From WQXF01 sp031552825 (GTDB lineage Bacteria > Bacillota > Clostridia > Christensenellales > Aristaeellaceae), in contig JAVBMD010000012.1 in the NCBI GenBank assembly GCA_031552825.1, forward strand, positions 26,747-90,746: a stretch of 64,000 bases of DNA, read 5' to 3'. The position numbers and the translations under genes were made by a program. Shown piece by piece: positions 17,376-26,035 of the stretch. The notes below the pieces were generated by a model. It worked only from the letters and a program-made list of their open reading frames with translations, did not search any database and was not told where the DNA came from. Position 1 is the stretch's first letter. The number at the start of each line of letters is the position of its first letter.

Positions 17376-18113
17376 TTACGCTTCGACAGCCTCGGCTGCA
17401 GCTTCCGGCGCGGCGTCGGGCTCCATCTGCTCGCCCTGCTTGCCTTCGAGCACAGCGTCGGCCATCTTGCCCGCGATGAGCTTCACGGCACGAATGGCGT
17501 CGTCATTGCCGGGGATGAGGTAATCGATCTCGTCGGGATCGCAGTTGGTATCGACGATGGCGACGATCGGGATGCCAAGGATGCGCGCCTCGCTGACGGC
17601 GATGTGCTCCTTGCGCGGATCGACGACGAACAGCGCGCCGGGCAGCTTCTTCATTTCGCGGATGCCGCCGAGGTTGTTCTCGAGCTTCTCGCGCTCTGCC
17701 ATCAGCTTGATGACTTCCTTCTTGGGCAGAACGTTGAAATCGCCGCGCGCTTCCATCGCGTCGATAGAATTCAGGCGCGCGATACGGGTTTTGATGGTGC
17801 CGAAGTTGGTGAGCATGCCGCCCAGCCAACGGTTATTCACAAAGAACATGTTGCAGCGCTTGGCTTCCTGCTCGATGGACTCCTGCGCCTGCTTCTTGGT
17901 GCCGACGAACAGGATGCTCTTGCCTTCCATCGCCACGTTGCGAACGAACATGTAGGCCTCGTCGATCTTGCGGACGGTTTTCTGCAGGTCAATGATGTAG
18001 ATGCCGTTGCGCTCGGTAAAGATGTAGGGCGCCATTTTGGGGTTCCAGCGGCGGGTTTGGTGGCCGAAGTGTACACCGGCCTCCAGCAGTTGCTTCATAG
18101 AAATAACAGCCAT
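17376..18113 (-). CDS. rpsB: 30S ribosomal protein S2
   Basis: Small-subunit ribosomal protein, 245 aa. The start [26 protein letters not shown] and later motifs [10 protein letters not shown] and [12 protein letters not shown] are diagnostic. The frame continues 44 codons upstream, but GGAGGAA before ATG 18113 and the family start settle the position. There is a short acidic alanine-rich C-terminal tail. The 90-base leader holds a small hairpin that might take part in S2 autoregulation, which I cannot confirm. Confidence 0.95.
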   Translation of the reverse strand: MAVISMKQLLEAGVHFGHQTRRWNPKMAPYIFTERNGIYIIDLQKTVRKIDEAYMFVRNVAMEGKSILFVGTKKQAQESIEQEAKRCNMFFVNNRWLGGMLTNFGTIKTRIARLNSIDAMEARGDFNVLPKKEVIKLMAEREKLENNLGGIREMKKLPGALFVVDPRKEHIAVSEARILGIPIVAIVDTNCDPDEIDYLIPGNDDAIRAVKLIAGKMADAVLEGKQGEQMEPDAAPEAAAEAVEA

Positions 18114-18212
18114 GGTGGGTTCCTCCTTTTTTTCCTCCCCCAGCTTCCACTCTGCGGCGAACCGTGGACACGGCAAAGCACCGAAAATCGGCTGAGGTGC
18201 GTTTTCCGAAGT

Positions 18213-18241
18213 ATTATAGCACAGGAAGGCCTGTCGAGCAA
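18213..18241 (-). promoter_or_regulatory. Sigma-A promoter of rpsB-tsf-pyrH
   Basis: On the minus strand TTGCTC (18236-18241), a 17-base spacer and a perfect TATAAT (18213-18218) lie about 100 bases before rpsB. Confidence 0.7.
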
Positions 18242-18253
18242 GCAAAATCGGGA

Positions 18254-18782
18254 TGCAATTCTAAAAGGGTAAGTTCCCAAAGTAAATTCCACAATGGACA
18301 TGGTTGTAGAATTTAGTATGAGACGGAAAAAGAGGTGGAACTAAGTCCGGGAAATTTATAGTATCTCAAGATTCCCGAGCCAGAGGCAAAAACAGCAACC
18401 GCCCGCAGGCGGCGCGGAAGCGGCCTTGGAATGGCGCGGGGAAAATGCTATAATAAGCCTGCGATGGTCGACAAGGAACAGTAGTATCTCTGAGTTCCGT
18501 CACCATCGGCATGGTTTGGGAGCATTTTCCCCGCGCCATTTCAAGGCTTGCGGACGACATGCAGTTTCCCAAACTAAGTTCCTCCATAGTAGCGTTTAGT
18601 CTGGGAAGCCATCTTTTCAGGCTTATTTCGTGTATGTGCATTTCCTTCTCAGCGAGGCGTAATTCCCACTTTATAGGCGAATTGCCCGCTTTTCGCAGAC
18701 TTACTTCCGCCCGTTCCCATAGTAAAGTCAACATCTCTTCTATGATGGATCTTACTTTGGGAATTTACGTGCAATTCTAAAA
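18254..18782. repeat. Foldback (MITE-like) element of about 0.53 kb
   Basis: The ends carry the same 13 bases, TGCAATTCTAAAA, in direct orientation (18254-18266 and 18770-18782). Just inside are inverted repeats with 19 of 22 matches (18270-18291 and 18746-18767). Near the centre a second inverted pair matches at 25 of 26 positions (18424-18449 and 18520-18545) around a 70-base loop that itself contains nested short palindromes. Between them, degenerate copies of a GGAACTTAGTCTGGGAA-like motif recur. Open frames across it (for example 122 codons on the minus strand) just read through the palindrome and lack ribosome sites. No transposase is present. Confidence 0.75.
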
Positions 18783-18825
18783 ATCAAAAAATCTAAACGC
18801 GCCTGCGGCGGAACGCCGAGGCGCG
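18783..18825 (-). terminator. Terminator downstream of the 152-aa protein gene
   Basis: A GC-rich hairpin (CGCGCC at 18798-18803 with GGCGCG at 18820-18825, and an inner GCGGCG/CGCCG pairing) is followed on the minus strand by a T-rich tract (18783-18797). Confidence 0.7.
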
Positions 18826-18843
18826 AATATTGCTATCGGGATA

Positions 18844-19302
18844 TCAACCGCGCGATTTTGCGCGCGCACCAGCGCGCGCGCCGGAGTCCCCCATACGCCG
18901 CGCGTACAGCTCATATTGCTGGATCAAGTTGGCGACGCCGCGACCCAGCATCCTAAAGCGCAGGTTCACCTGTTCGCGCCTGTCGTTATAAAAGCGCAGG
19001 AGCACGGTATCGGTCTTTTCGGCGGAGCGATAAAAAAATCCCATGCCGCTTATCAGCAGCAGCGAGAATCCGATGAAGTTTGCCGCCCAGCTCTTCTTAG
19101 CCTGCGCGGCATTCGCGCGCTGCTCGGGCGAATAGAATTCGATGATGTCGCCGATCGGGATGCGATAGAGGCACTCATCCTCGCGCAGGTACTCGCTGCG
19201 GTCGAGGAAAAGCTCGAACTCGGTCAGCGAAAAGGCGCAGATATAGTCCTCCGCTAGGTCGCTGTGCTCGGGGTCGATTTGGCCGACGAATTTGTGCGGC
19301 AT
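18844..19302 (-). CDS. Hypothetical protein with one membrane segment
   Basis: Protein of 152 aa, family not recognised. The N-terminal half (about residues 1-70) looks like a small beta domain that could be PH-like. A single hydrophobic helix (WAANFIGFSLLLISGMGFFY, about 72-91) follows, then a strand region and an arginine-rich helical C-terminus. AAGGAG precedes the ATG at a somewhat long distance. It is followed by a terminator and lies downstream of rnpB on the same strand. No function can be proposed. Confidence 0.65.
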   Translation of the reverse strand: MPHKFVGQIDPEHSDLAEDYICAFSLTEFELFLDRSEYLREDECLYRIPIGDIIEFYSPEQRANAAQAKKSWAANFIGFSLLLISGMGFFYRSAEKTDTVLLRFYNDRREQVNLRFRMLGRGVANLIQQYELYARRMGDSGARAGARAKSRG

Positions 19303-19385
19303 GATGTGTGTACTCCTTCTTCACTTGCAAATATTCAAAAAAATCCAGCGAAGCGCGGAAGCGTTCCGTTGGATCTCGATTGAGC

Positions 19386-19755
19386 AAGGGTTGCGAGCGC
19401 TGTCTGTAAGCCGAGTTCTGTCTTGAACGGCCATCTATCTAGGCCCGCCGTTGCCGGTGGGCTCCAGCGAAACTATAGGAGCGCGACGGGCAGCCGCATG
19501 TGCTCCCAATGTTCTTGCACCAGGTGGGGTTTACATCGCGGACAAGTCGCCAAGCCGCGGGTGAGCTCTTACCTCGCCTTTCCATCCTTACCGCCCCCAA
19601 GCGACCGAATCATCGATCGCCCAACGACGGCGGTCTCTTTCTGTTGCACTTTCCTTGGAGTCGCCTCCACCGGGGGTTACCCGGCACCCTGCCCTATGGA
19701 GCTCGGACTTTCCTCATGCCGAAGCATGCGGCCGTCCGGCAGCCTCGCAACCACG
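19386..19755 (-). ncRNA. rnpB: RNase P RNA, bacterial A type
   Basis: Catalytic RNA that trims the 5' ends of tRNA precursors. On the minus strand the conserved 5' core GAGGAAAGTCCGAGCTCC (around 19698-19718), the internal AGAGCTCACC segment and the 3' core ACAGAACTCGGCTTACAG (around 19401-19420) are visible. Helix P1 forms between 19744-19752 and 19389-19397 (GGTTGCGAG with CTCGCAACC), which sets the ends. Overall order and length (~370 nt) fit the ancestral A type. A consensus promoter sits immediately upstream. Confidence 0.95.
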
Positions 19756-19758
19756 GGA

Positions 19759-19787
19759 AGCATAGCATGCGGCGGTGGGGTTGTCAA
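19759..19787 (-). promoter_or_regulatory. Consensus sigma-A promoter of rnpB
   Basis: On the minus strand TTGACA (19782-19787), a 17-base spacer and TATGCT (19759-19764) place the start a few bases before helix P1. The -35 abuts the stop codon of the zinc-ribbon gene. Confidence 0.85.
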
Positions 19788-19788
19788 G

Positions 19789-20496
19789 TTACTTCACCAG
19801 CAAAATCCGCCCGCAGTTCTCGCACTCCACAGCGGCGCTGCCTGCGCGGATCTTGTGCAGCACAGCCTGCGGCAGCGACATGTTACAGCCGCCGCAGCGG
19901 TCGTCATTGAGGCGCGACATGGGCGGCATGCTGTGCCGCTTGATGGTGTTGTATTTATCGAGCATGTCGGGCTGGATCTCCTTAGCGGCCTTTGCGGCGC
20001 GCGCCTTGAGCTGCTCCAGCTCGGCGGCCTGCCCCTTGTAGGCTTCGTCATAGGTTTTCTTGATTTGGTCAAACTCGGCCTTGACCTTTGCGGCGCGCAC
20101 GCGCACCTCATGCTGCTGGCGGTCGCGGGCATCGGCGTCCTTGCGCATCTTGCTCAGCTCGGCTTCATAGCGCGTGATGCTGGCGATCAGCTTCTGCGCG
20201 GTAGCGATCATTGCCTCGGTCTCTTCCAAGGTTTGCGGCTCCTGCGTGTTCAGCTTGCCGGAAAGCTCGGCCACGCTGTCACGCAAGCGCACGACCTCGT
20301 CCTGCAGCGCCTCCATGCGGTCGGCCATCACGGCAACCTCGCTCTCGATGCGCTTGACGACGTTCTGCTGTTCAACCAAAAAATCGCGATTCTTTATCAG
20401 CTTTTGACGGTTAGGATCCTGCTTCATCTCGCGCTCAAAACGCTCCACCTCGATGTCCACCTGCTGATACTGCCACAATAGCTCCAACTGATCCAT
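19789..20496 (-). CDS. Zinc-ribbon coiled-coil protein (C4-type, DUF164-like)
   Basis: Cytoplasmic protein of 235 aa. Residues ~5-165 form a long charged coiled coil. The C-terminus carries a zinc ribbon of the form CGGC...CENCG with the flanking NMSLPQAVLHKIR, typical of the C4-type zinc ribbon family. Its role is unknown; nucleic-acid binding has been suggested for the family. ATG 20496 has GGAGGAG; the frame continues 12 codons upstream without a better site. It follows the trmK and Nif3-like genes on the same strand, a neighbourhood common in Firmicutes. Confidence 0.88.
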   Translation of the reverse strand: MDQLELLWQYQQVDIEVERFEREMKQDPNRQKLIKNRDFLVEQQNVVKRIESEVAVMADRMEALQDEVVRLRDSVAELSGKLNTQEPQTLEETEAMIATAQKLIASITRYEAELSKMRKDADARDRQQHEVRVRAAKVKAEFDQIKKTYDEAYKGQAAELEQLKARAAKAAKEIQPDMLDKYNTIKRHSMPPMSRLNDDRCGGCNMSLPQAVLHKIRAGSAAVECENCGRILLVK

Positions 20497-20550
20497 AGGT
20501 TTCTCCTCCTCCGGCGCGGCAAGCTGCCGCAATCCACAAAACGCGCCCGG

Positions 20551-21318
20551 CTAAGCGAACGGCGCGCACGACGACAAAACTACACGTACGGGATATTGTA
20601 CCGCATTCGCCGCGCTTTGTAAAGTCTTGTGCAGCGCCGTCACGCCCGGCCATTCTGTGGCGAAATGCCCGGCGGACAGCGCGTGTACCCCGGCCTGCGT
20701 CGCGGCCAGCGCGTGATGTAGCTTGCACTCGCCGGTGAGGAAGCAATCCGCCCCGGCGGGCAGCGCCTCCTCCCAATAGTCGCTGCCCGCGCCGCCGCAG
20801 ACCGTGAGCCGCCGCACAGGCTCCTCCCAGCCCGGCACGCCGAAGCAGCGCACGACATCGCCCAGCGCCGCCTGCACCCGCGCGGCCAACGCCTGCAGCG
20901 GCAGCGGCTCCGGCAGGGCGACGGTGCGGGTGATGCCCTCGCCGCCTTCGCCGGGGAAGCCCAGCGCCGCCAACAGCGCGTCGTTGATGCCGCCGGGGGC
21001 CTTGTCGAAGTTGGTGTGCGCGGCGATCAGCGAAAGGTCGGCGCGCGCCAGCTCGGCCAGCAGCCGTCCTTCGCGATCCTCCTCGCGCAGGTCGCGGCGC
21101 GGCGAAAACAGCAGCGGATGGTGCGTGACCAGCAGTTGCGCGCCAATGCTTTTCGCCTCGGCAATGACGCCCTCGGTGGCGTCCATCGCCACGAGCACGG
21201 TATCCGCCGCCCGGTCGGCGCGGCCGACCAGCAGACCGACATTGTCGTACGATTCGGCAGTATCGAAAGGCGCGAAGCCGTCGATCAGGTCGCGCAACAT
21301 GCCAACGGTGGTTTTCAT
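20551..21318 (-). CDS. Nif3-like dinuclear metal-centre protein (GTP cyclohydrolase 1 type 2/YqfO family)
   Basis: Cytoplasmic protein of 255 aa. The family pattern is clear: FAPFDTAESYDNVGLLVG, LVTHHPLLFSP (metal-binding histidines), HTNFDKAPGGINDALLAALG, and GHFATEWPGV near the C-terminus. The family forms toroidal hexamers with two metals per subunit; its physiological role is unsettled. The start ATG 21318 (AGGAGGAATTGCT upstream) overlaps the trmK stop by four bases. A longer open frame upstream is the antisense-frame reading of trmK and is not part of this gene. Confidence 0.93.
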   Translation of the reverse strand: MKTTVGMLRDLIDGFAPFDTAESYDNVGLLVGRADRAADTVLVAMDATEGVIAEAKSIGAQLLVTHHPLLFSPRRDLREEDREGRLLAELARADLSLIAAHTNFDKAPGGINDALLAALGFPGEGGEGITRTVALPEPLPLQALAARVQAALGDVVRCFGVPGWEEPVRRLTVCGGAGSDYWEEALPAGADCFLTGECKLHHALAATQAGVHALSAGHFATEWPGVTALHKTLQSAANAVQYPVRVVLSSCAPFA

Positions 21319-22022
21319 AGCAATTCCTCCTCGATCCAAGCGATCTCCCGCAGGCAGGCGGCCAGGCGCGCCGCGAGATCGGGCTTGGTTAAATCCGCTG
21401 TGGTTTGGAGGCGCTGCGCCACGCGGGTCAGCACCTTTTTTCGCCAACGAAGGTATGGCATAAATTCCGGCGGGCGCTCCGCCAGCAGGCATGGGCCGAG
21501 CGCGCAAGCCTTGTCGTCCAGCGGTGCCGCCGTGCCGCGCCGCGCGCACAGAATCACATAATAGCGCCCGGCCGCCGCCGCCACCGCCTCGGCCTCCAGC
21601 GCATAGCCATGCTCCGTCAACCAGCGCCGCAGCATCGGCACATCGACATTGGCCTGCAGGATCACGCGCGCGGCGCCGACCGCCTCGTCCGCGCCGGGGG
21701 CAGCGAGAATACCCTGCAGCGTTTCCGCGCCCATGCCTGCCAGCACGATGGCCTGCACCGGCTGCCCGGCCAGTGCCTTGAGCCCATCGGCCACCGCGAA
21801 GCGCACGCGCTCCTCGAGGCCGCGCGCCGCCAGCAGCCGCCGCGCCTTGGCCAGCGAATCGGCACTGATATCGGCCACCACCATGCGCAGCTCCGGCCGC
21901 ACGGTGAGCAGCGCGCAGGCCAACCGCCCGTGATCCGCACCGATATCGGCGACCCAAGCGGCGCCCTCGGGGATGAGGGCGGCGATGGCTTGCAGGCGCT
22001 CGTCGAGCCAGTCGTTGCGCAT
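21315..22022 (-). CDS. trmK: tRNA (adenine(22)-N(1))-methyltransferase
   Basis: SAM-dependent Rossmann methyltransferase, 235 aa, making m1A22 in tRNA. The SAM-binding motif VADIGADHGRLACALL (about residues 24-39), the VVADIS strand end and AIVLAGMGAETL are typical of TrmK. The C-terminal part is the family's helical tail. ATG 22022 has AAAGGAG and the family start (MRNDWLDERLQAIAALI). It is translationally coupled to the Nif3-like gene, a conserved pairing in Firmicutes. Confidence 0.93.
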   Translation of the reverse strand: MRNDWLDERLQAIAALIPEGAAWVADIGADHGRLACALLTVRPELRMVVADISADSLAKARRLLAARGLEERVRFAVADGLKALAGQPVQAIVLAGMGAETLQGILAAPGADEAVGAARVILQANVDVPMLRRWLTEHGYALEAEAVAAAAGRYYVILCARRGTAAPLDDKACALGPCLLAERPPEFMPYLRWRKKVLTRVAQRLQTTADLTKPDLAARLAACLREIAWIEEELL

Positions 22023-22089
22023 GGGCGGACTCCTTTCGATTGTAACCCAAGTAAAAAGCCGCGTTGACGCTGCGTTTGGAAATAGGAGG

Positions 22090-22118
22090 ATTATACCGCA
22101 GTCCGCAAGATTAATCAA
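22090..22118 (-). promoter_or_regulatory. Sigma-A promoter of the trmK operon
   Basis: On the minus strand TTGATT (22113-22118), a 17-base spacer and TATAAT (22090-22095) lie about 65 bases upstream of trmK. Confidence 0.7.
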
Positions 22119-22312
22119 CGTCGGCGCGCCTCAAAAAGCGCGGACGCGCCTTTGCGTGCGTGGCGAAATATGGAATAGCGGCGAACAACGCTGTCCCCTA
22201 ACACATACAATGTTACAGAAAACGACAAATGCGATTTGCGATATGGCCTAGAAGCGCCATGCATGACATGTATCTGAACGATTTCAACAGAATCTATGAA
22301 GGAGAAATTCGT

Positions 22313-23611
22313 ATGACGTATATAAAGATCATCGGGGAGAGCAACAGCGCGGTGCTTGACGAGCTCAAGAAACTCCTCCCTTTATACACCGAGGACAACC
22401 CCGCCCCTGCCGACGCCGTCGTCGGCGCGCATCTGATCGACTTTTCTGATCCACGAAACCGGAACAAGGAGCTCCCCGGCGATGGAAGGCCGGTGATTCT
22501 AATGAACACCGAAATGACGGCTTCCATCCCGGGTTGCGTCGCCACCATTCCTTCCAAATGCTCGGTTTTGCATTTTTTTGATGACTATTCGGTTTGGCAG
22601 GTTCTCGATGTGCCGGTAAAAGAAAAATCCGAACAGCAAAATATGGCGGTCACACAGTCCGACAATTCCATCTGCCAGCATATGGGCGAGGTAAGCAAAG
22701 GATATGAGCGCCCGATATGCCCGCCTTCGCCCGCCGAGCTGGCGGTTTTGATCGAGGCCAATATCGATACCGTCAAACGCATCGAAATAAGCATGGCGGT
22801 CGAAGCGTTACGGGAAGGATATCAGGATGATTTCCCGACCGATTTGCCTGAAAAGCAATATAAGTTTCAGTACGTGCGCAACGAGTGGAGCGACTCCATC
22901 GCGGGAACGGCGCAGCGGCCCGTCATCGCGCAATTGGTCGAGCTGGCGCTCATCGCCTCGTTCAACCCCAAATGCAAGTACCTGCGGGTCCGTTCCCTTG
23001 GCGCTGGCTTCCACCCCGGCGCCATGCTCAAAAACGACAACTACGACAGGGGATATTTCCAAAGCGATCTCTGGACTTTCCTGCACTGTATGGACACGAG
23101 AATCGTCACCTATCAAACCTCCCCGCAAAATGTGAGCGGCGCCACGACCTACACCACCGGCTCCTCCTTTAGCGTAGGGGTAGATATCTCACAGTCGCCG
23201 TCATTCCAGCCAAGCTACACGATCAGCACGTCCGAAACCATCGTGATTCGGGACTTCGATGTCATCAACCAAAGCGCGGGTACGCGCTCCGAATGGCGGA
23301 TGCGGATGGGCGCGATCGGCGATAGCATCTGGAACCTTTTCGAAGAATCGTTCCTGCGCAAACCAAAGGTAAAGCCCCTGCCCGCCCTCGCCACACAGAA
23401 CGCCCAACCGCACTGCGAGGCGGTGTACCGCGCGGAAGGGGCGTTTTCCGATGAAGTGCCGCTGACCTTGGGCTGGCGGGTGGATCATTACCACCTGAAT
23501 GTGGATGGTGATTTCATGGCTGCTACCAAGCATTATCACCACGTATGGCGGTATGTCGGCTACTTTGAGAGCAACCCCTGGAAGATCAACTTCGCGCTGG
23601 TCAGCGCCTGA
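22313..23611 (+). CDS. Protein of unknown function, weakly leukocidin-like C-terminal half
   Basis: Protein of 432 aa from ATG 22313 (AAGGAGAAATTCGT upstream; in-frame starts further up lack a site). No signal peptide is visible. The N-terminal ~230 residues are not recognised. From about 270, a run rich in Ser, Thr and Gly (NVSGATTYTTGSSFSVGVDIS, then YTISTSETIVIRDFDVINQSAGTRSEW) alternates like the amphipathic strands of beta-barrel pore formers. The C-terminus (LGWRVDHYHLN...WKINFALV) could be read the same way. This resembles the leukocidin/haemolysin family only in pattern. It is monocistronic, between a possible upstream promoter and a strong terminator. Confidence 0.55.
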   Translation: MTYIKIIGESNSAVLDELKKLLPLYTEDNPAPADAVVGAHLIDFSDPRNRNKELPGDGRPVILMNTEMTASIPGCVATIPSKCSVLHFFDDYSVWQVLDVPVKEKSEQQNMAVTQSDNSICQHMGEVSKGYERPICPPSPAELAVLIEANIDTVKRIEISMAVEALREGYQDDFPTDLPEKQYKFQYVRNEWSDSIAGTAQRPVIAQLVELALIASFNPKCKYLRVRSLGAGFHPGAMLKNDNYDRGYFQSDLWTFLHCMDTRIVTYQTSPQNVSGATTYTTGSSFSVGVDISQSPSFQPSYTISTSETIVIRDFDVINQSAGTRSEWRMRMGAIGDSIWNLFEESFLRKPKVKPLPALATQNAQPHCEAVYRAEGAFSDEVPLTLGWRVDHYHLNVDGDFMAATKHYHHVWRYVGYFESNPWKINFALVSA

Positions 23612-23623
23612 TAACGCCATTTT

Positions 23624-23661
23624 ATCTGCCGACGGGCAATCGACCGTCGGCAGATTTATTT
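23624..23661 (+). terminator. Rho-independent terminator
   Basis: A perfect 12-bp stem (23624-23635 with 23644-23655) with an 8-base loop is followed by TTTATTT, 13 bases after the preceding stop codon. Confidence 0.9.
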
Positions 23662-23677
23662 GCTGTGCAATTTGCTA

Positions 23678-23760
23678 TTGACAATCGCATAAAAACCTGA
23701 TAGTTTTTACATATAGAATGAATTGATATTGAGTGTTCCCAAATGTGGTAACGTTGCCAC
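23678..23760 (+). promoter_or_regulatory. Promoter and LacI-type operator of the nucleoside-transport operon
   Basis: TTGACA (23678-23683), 17 bases and TAGTTT (23701-23706) form the promoter. At 23745-23760, near +35, is the near-palindrome GTGGTAACGTTGCCAC. Its central AACGTT with GG/CC flanks is the usual operator form for LacI-family repressors, probably the product of the next gene. Confidence 0.65.
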
Positions 23761-23776
23761 AAATGGAGAGTGCAGC

Positions 23777-24844
23777 ATGAAACAGAACGTGACGATCCGC
23801 AATGTCGCTCAGCACGCAGGGGTTTCCACCTCCACGGTGTCCCGGTACCTCAACTCCGGCTACGTGGACGTGCGCACCTCGGAACGGATCCGCGAGGCCA
23901 TCGGCGCGACCGGCTACATGCCCAGCATGATGGCGCGCGGCCTTAAGGCGCAGCAGAGCAACATCGTGGTAATGATCGTACCGGATATTGGCAATCCATT
24001 TTATTCCTCGATGGCCAAGACGGTACAGCACCAACTGGAGATGCTGGGCTACGTCACGGTGCTGCTCTCCTCCGGCGAGGATGTCAGCCGCGAGATCGCC
24101 GCGCTGGATCTCGCGCGGCAGATGTACGCCTCAGGCATCATCATTTCCTCCATCAACACCTGCGAGCACATCGCGCGGGCTCCGGGCAAAACGCCCCCCA
24201 TCGTGCTCACCAGCGCTTATCAGGAATCCCCCGCCTTCGATACCGTGATGGTACACCACCTTGGCGCGACGCCGCTCTCGGTTCGCCATTTGGTGGAGCT
24301 CGGTCACAGGCGCATCGCCTTCGCGGGCGGCACGCCGGGTTCCGGTATCGCCGAGGGGCGGCTCAACGGTTTCCTGCGCACCATGCGGGAGGAGAATCTC
24401 CCAATCGACCCTGCACTGATTTTGCAGGAAGGGTTTACGCAGGAGGACGGGTACCGCGCCGGGAAGTACTTGGCCGGGATCGCCGAGCGCCCCACCGCGG
24501 TGTGCTGCGTCAACGATCTTGTTGCGCTGGGCGTAGTACACGCCTTTGACGATTTGGGGCTGCGCGTGCCGCGCGATATCTCGGTAACCGGCGTGGATAA
24601 CATCCCCTACGCTACCATCGCCGCCCCTGAACTGACCACCGTAACCAACGACGGCGAGCTGTTTGGCACCGAGGCGCTGCGCATGCTGATGGGGCGCATC
24701 AACGGCACCTATGCGGGCGAGCCGCGCTTGGTGGAGATACCCAACGTGCTGATTGTGCGCGAATCCACCGCGCCACCCCATCCGAATTATACGTTGAGGG
24801 AACCCCTCGCGTATAACATAAAAGAAGGAGGAACCCCATTATGA
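23777..24844 (+). CDS. LacI-family transcriptional regulator of the nucleoside-transport operon
   Basis: Repressor of 355 aa. The N-terminal helix-turn-helix TIRNVAQHAGVSTSTVSRYLNSGYVDV (residues 4-29) and the hinge helix are followed by a periplasmic-binding-type effector domain with the family ending TSVTGVDNIPYA-like segment (DISVTGVDNIPYATIAAPELTTV). GGAGAG precedes ATG 23777. Its stop overlaps the binding-protein start by four bases, so it is the first gene of the importer operon and likely autoregulated through the operator at 23745-23760. The effector may be a nucleoside, base or sugar. Confidence 0.9.
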   Translation: MKQNVTIRNVAQHAGVSTSTVSRYLNSGYVDVRTSERIREAIGATGYMPSMMARGLKAQQSNIVVMIVPDIGNPFYSSMAKTVQHQLEMLGYVTVLLSSGEDVSREIAALDLARQMYASGIIISSINTCEHIARAPGKTPPIVLTSAYQESPAFDTVMVHHLGATPLSVRHLVELGHRRIAFAGGTPGSGIAEGRLNGFLRTMREENLPIDPALILQEGFTQEDGYRAGKYLAGIAERPTAVCCVNDLVALGVVHAFDDLGLRVPRDISVTGVDNIPYATIAAPELTTVTNDGELFGTEALRMLMGRINGTYAGEPRLVEIPNVLIVRESTAPPHPNYTLREPLAYNIKEGGTPL

Positions 24845-25869
24845 AGAAACTTTTGGCTCTGGTACTGGTCCTGATGCTCGGGCTGAGCATGATCGCCACC
24901 GCCTCGGCGGCGGATCCGGTAAAGGTTTGCATCGTGTTCTCCGGTCTGCTGGGCGACAAGTCCTACAACGATTCCTGCTACGCCGGTGCGGAGCAAGCCA
25001 TGAAGGAATTCGGTGCGGAAGTCAAGACCCTCGAAGGCACCGAGCCCACCGAGTGGGAACAGAACTTCGTCTCGGCCTGTGAAGCGGGCTACGATCTGGT
25101 CATCTGCTCCTCCTCCAACTTCGAAGAGTACATGAAGAAGTACTGCGCCAGCTACCCCAACGTGAAGTTCGCCATTATCGACACCAACGTGCCGGGCGAC
25201 AACATCACCTCCATCAGCTTTGCGCAGAACCAAGGCTCCTTCCTCGCGGGCGCTGCCGCCGCGATGTTCACCACCATGACCGACATCAAGGGCGTCAACG
25301 ACAAGAAGATCATCGGCTGGGTCGGCGGCATGGACATCCCGGTGCTGCACGACTTCTACGTCGGCTACGAGCAGGGCGCCAAGTACATCGATCCGGAAAT
25401 CGAGATCCTGCAGGCCTTTGCCGGCACTTGGAACGATCCCCTCAAGGGCAAGGAGCTGACCTTGGGCTTCTACGATCTGGGCGCCGACATCGTCATGAAC
25501 GTCGCCTCCGGCACCGGCAACGGCGTGCTCGAGGGCGCGAAGGAAGCCGGTCACTACGCCATCGGCGTCGACCTCAACCAGGATGGCGACCAGCCCGGCG
25601 CCGTGCTGACCTCCATGCTCAAGCGCGTGGACACCGCCTGCTACACCGTCATCAAGCAGGTCGTGGACGGCACCTTCCAGGGCGGCACCACCCAGTACCT
25701 TGACCTGGCCGTGGGCGGCGTCAGCCTGACCGACATGAGCACCATCAAGGACACCATCGGCGAGGACGCCGTCAAGACCATTTTGACCAAGATCGAAGAG
25801 CTGTCCGCCAAGGTCACCTCCGGCGAGATCGTGGTCAACAACTACGAAGGCTTCGGCCCCGCGAAGTAA
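24841..25869 (+). CDS. BMP-family ABC transporter substrate-binding protein (nucleoside type)
   Basis: Extracytoplasmic binding protein, 342 aa, of the basic membrane protein (BMP/PnrA) family, whose characterised members bind purine nucleosides. The signal peptide ends near ATASA (residue 23). Typical features are VFSGLLGDKSYNDSCYAGAEQA, a VGGMDIPVLHDFYVGYEQGAKYID segment and GVDLNQDGDQPGAVLTSMLKRVD. No lipobox is seen, unusual for a Gram-positive binding protein. Translationally coupled to the regulator. Highly expressed-type codon usage. Confidence 0.9.
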   Translation: MKKLLALVLVLMLGLSMIATASAADPVKVCIVFSGLLGDKSYNDSCYAGAEQAMKEFGAEVKTLEGTEPTEWEQNFVSACEAGYDLVICSSSNFEEYMKKYCASYPNVKFAIIDTNVPGDNITSISFAQNQGSFLAGAAAAMFTTMTDIKGVNDKKIIGWVGGMDIPVLHDFYVGYEQGAKYIDPEIEILQAFAGTWNDPLKGKELTLGFYDLGADIVMNVASGTGNGVLEGAKEAGHYAIGVDLNQDGDQPGAVLTSMLKRVDTACYTVIKQVVDGTFQGGTTQYLDLAVGGVSLTDMSTIKDTIGEDAVKTILTKIEELSAKVTSGEIVVNNYEGFGPAK

Positions 25870-25882
25870 TCAGCCGCGCATG

Positions 25883-25912
25883 AGGGGACGTCCCTTACGG
25901 GGCGTCCCCTTT
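25883..25912 (+). terminator. Intra-operon terminator or attenuator
   Basis: AGGGGACG (25883-25890) pairs with CGTCCCCT (25903-25910), with an extended inner stem and a short T tract after it. Lying between the binding-protein gene and the ATPase gene, it probably sets the excess of binding protein over the membrane complex. Confidence 0.7.
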
Positions 25913-26035
25913 CCTAAAGGAACGGAATCTCCATCATCGCAAGGAAAGATATTTTTCTTGCCGCCCGCGGAAAAACCGCCGCTGCGGCGGCGGGAATCCC
26001 TCCCCCTTACAGTTTTTTAGGCAGGAGTCGATGAA

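Noticed and set aside
18366..18734. 122-codon open frame inside the foldback element
   Set aside because: It reads across the palindromic arms, has no ribosome site and resembles no protein.
20551..22050. A 499-codon open frame covering the Nif3-like gene and most of trmK
   Set aside because: Only the part from 21318 matches the Nif3 family and has a ribosome site; the upstream part is trmK read in another frame.
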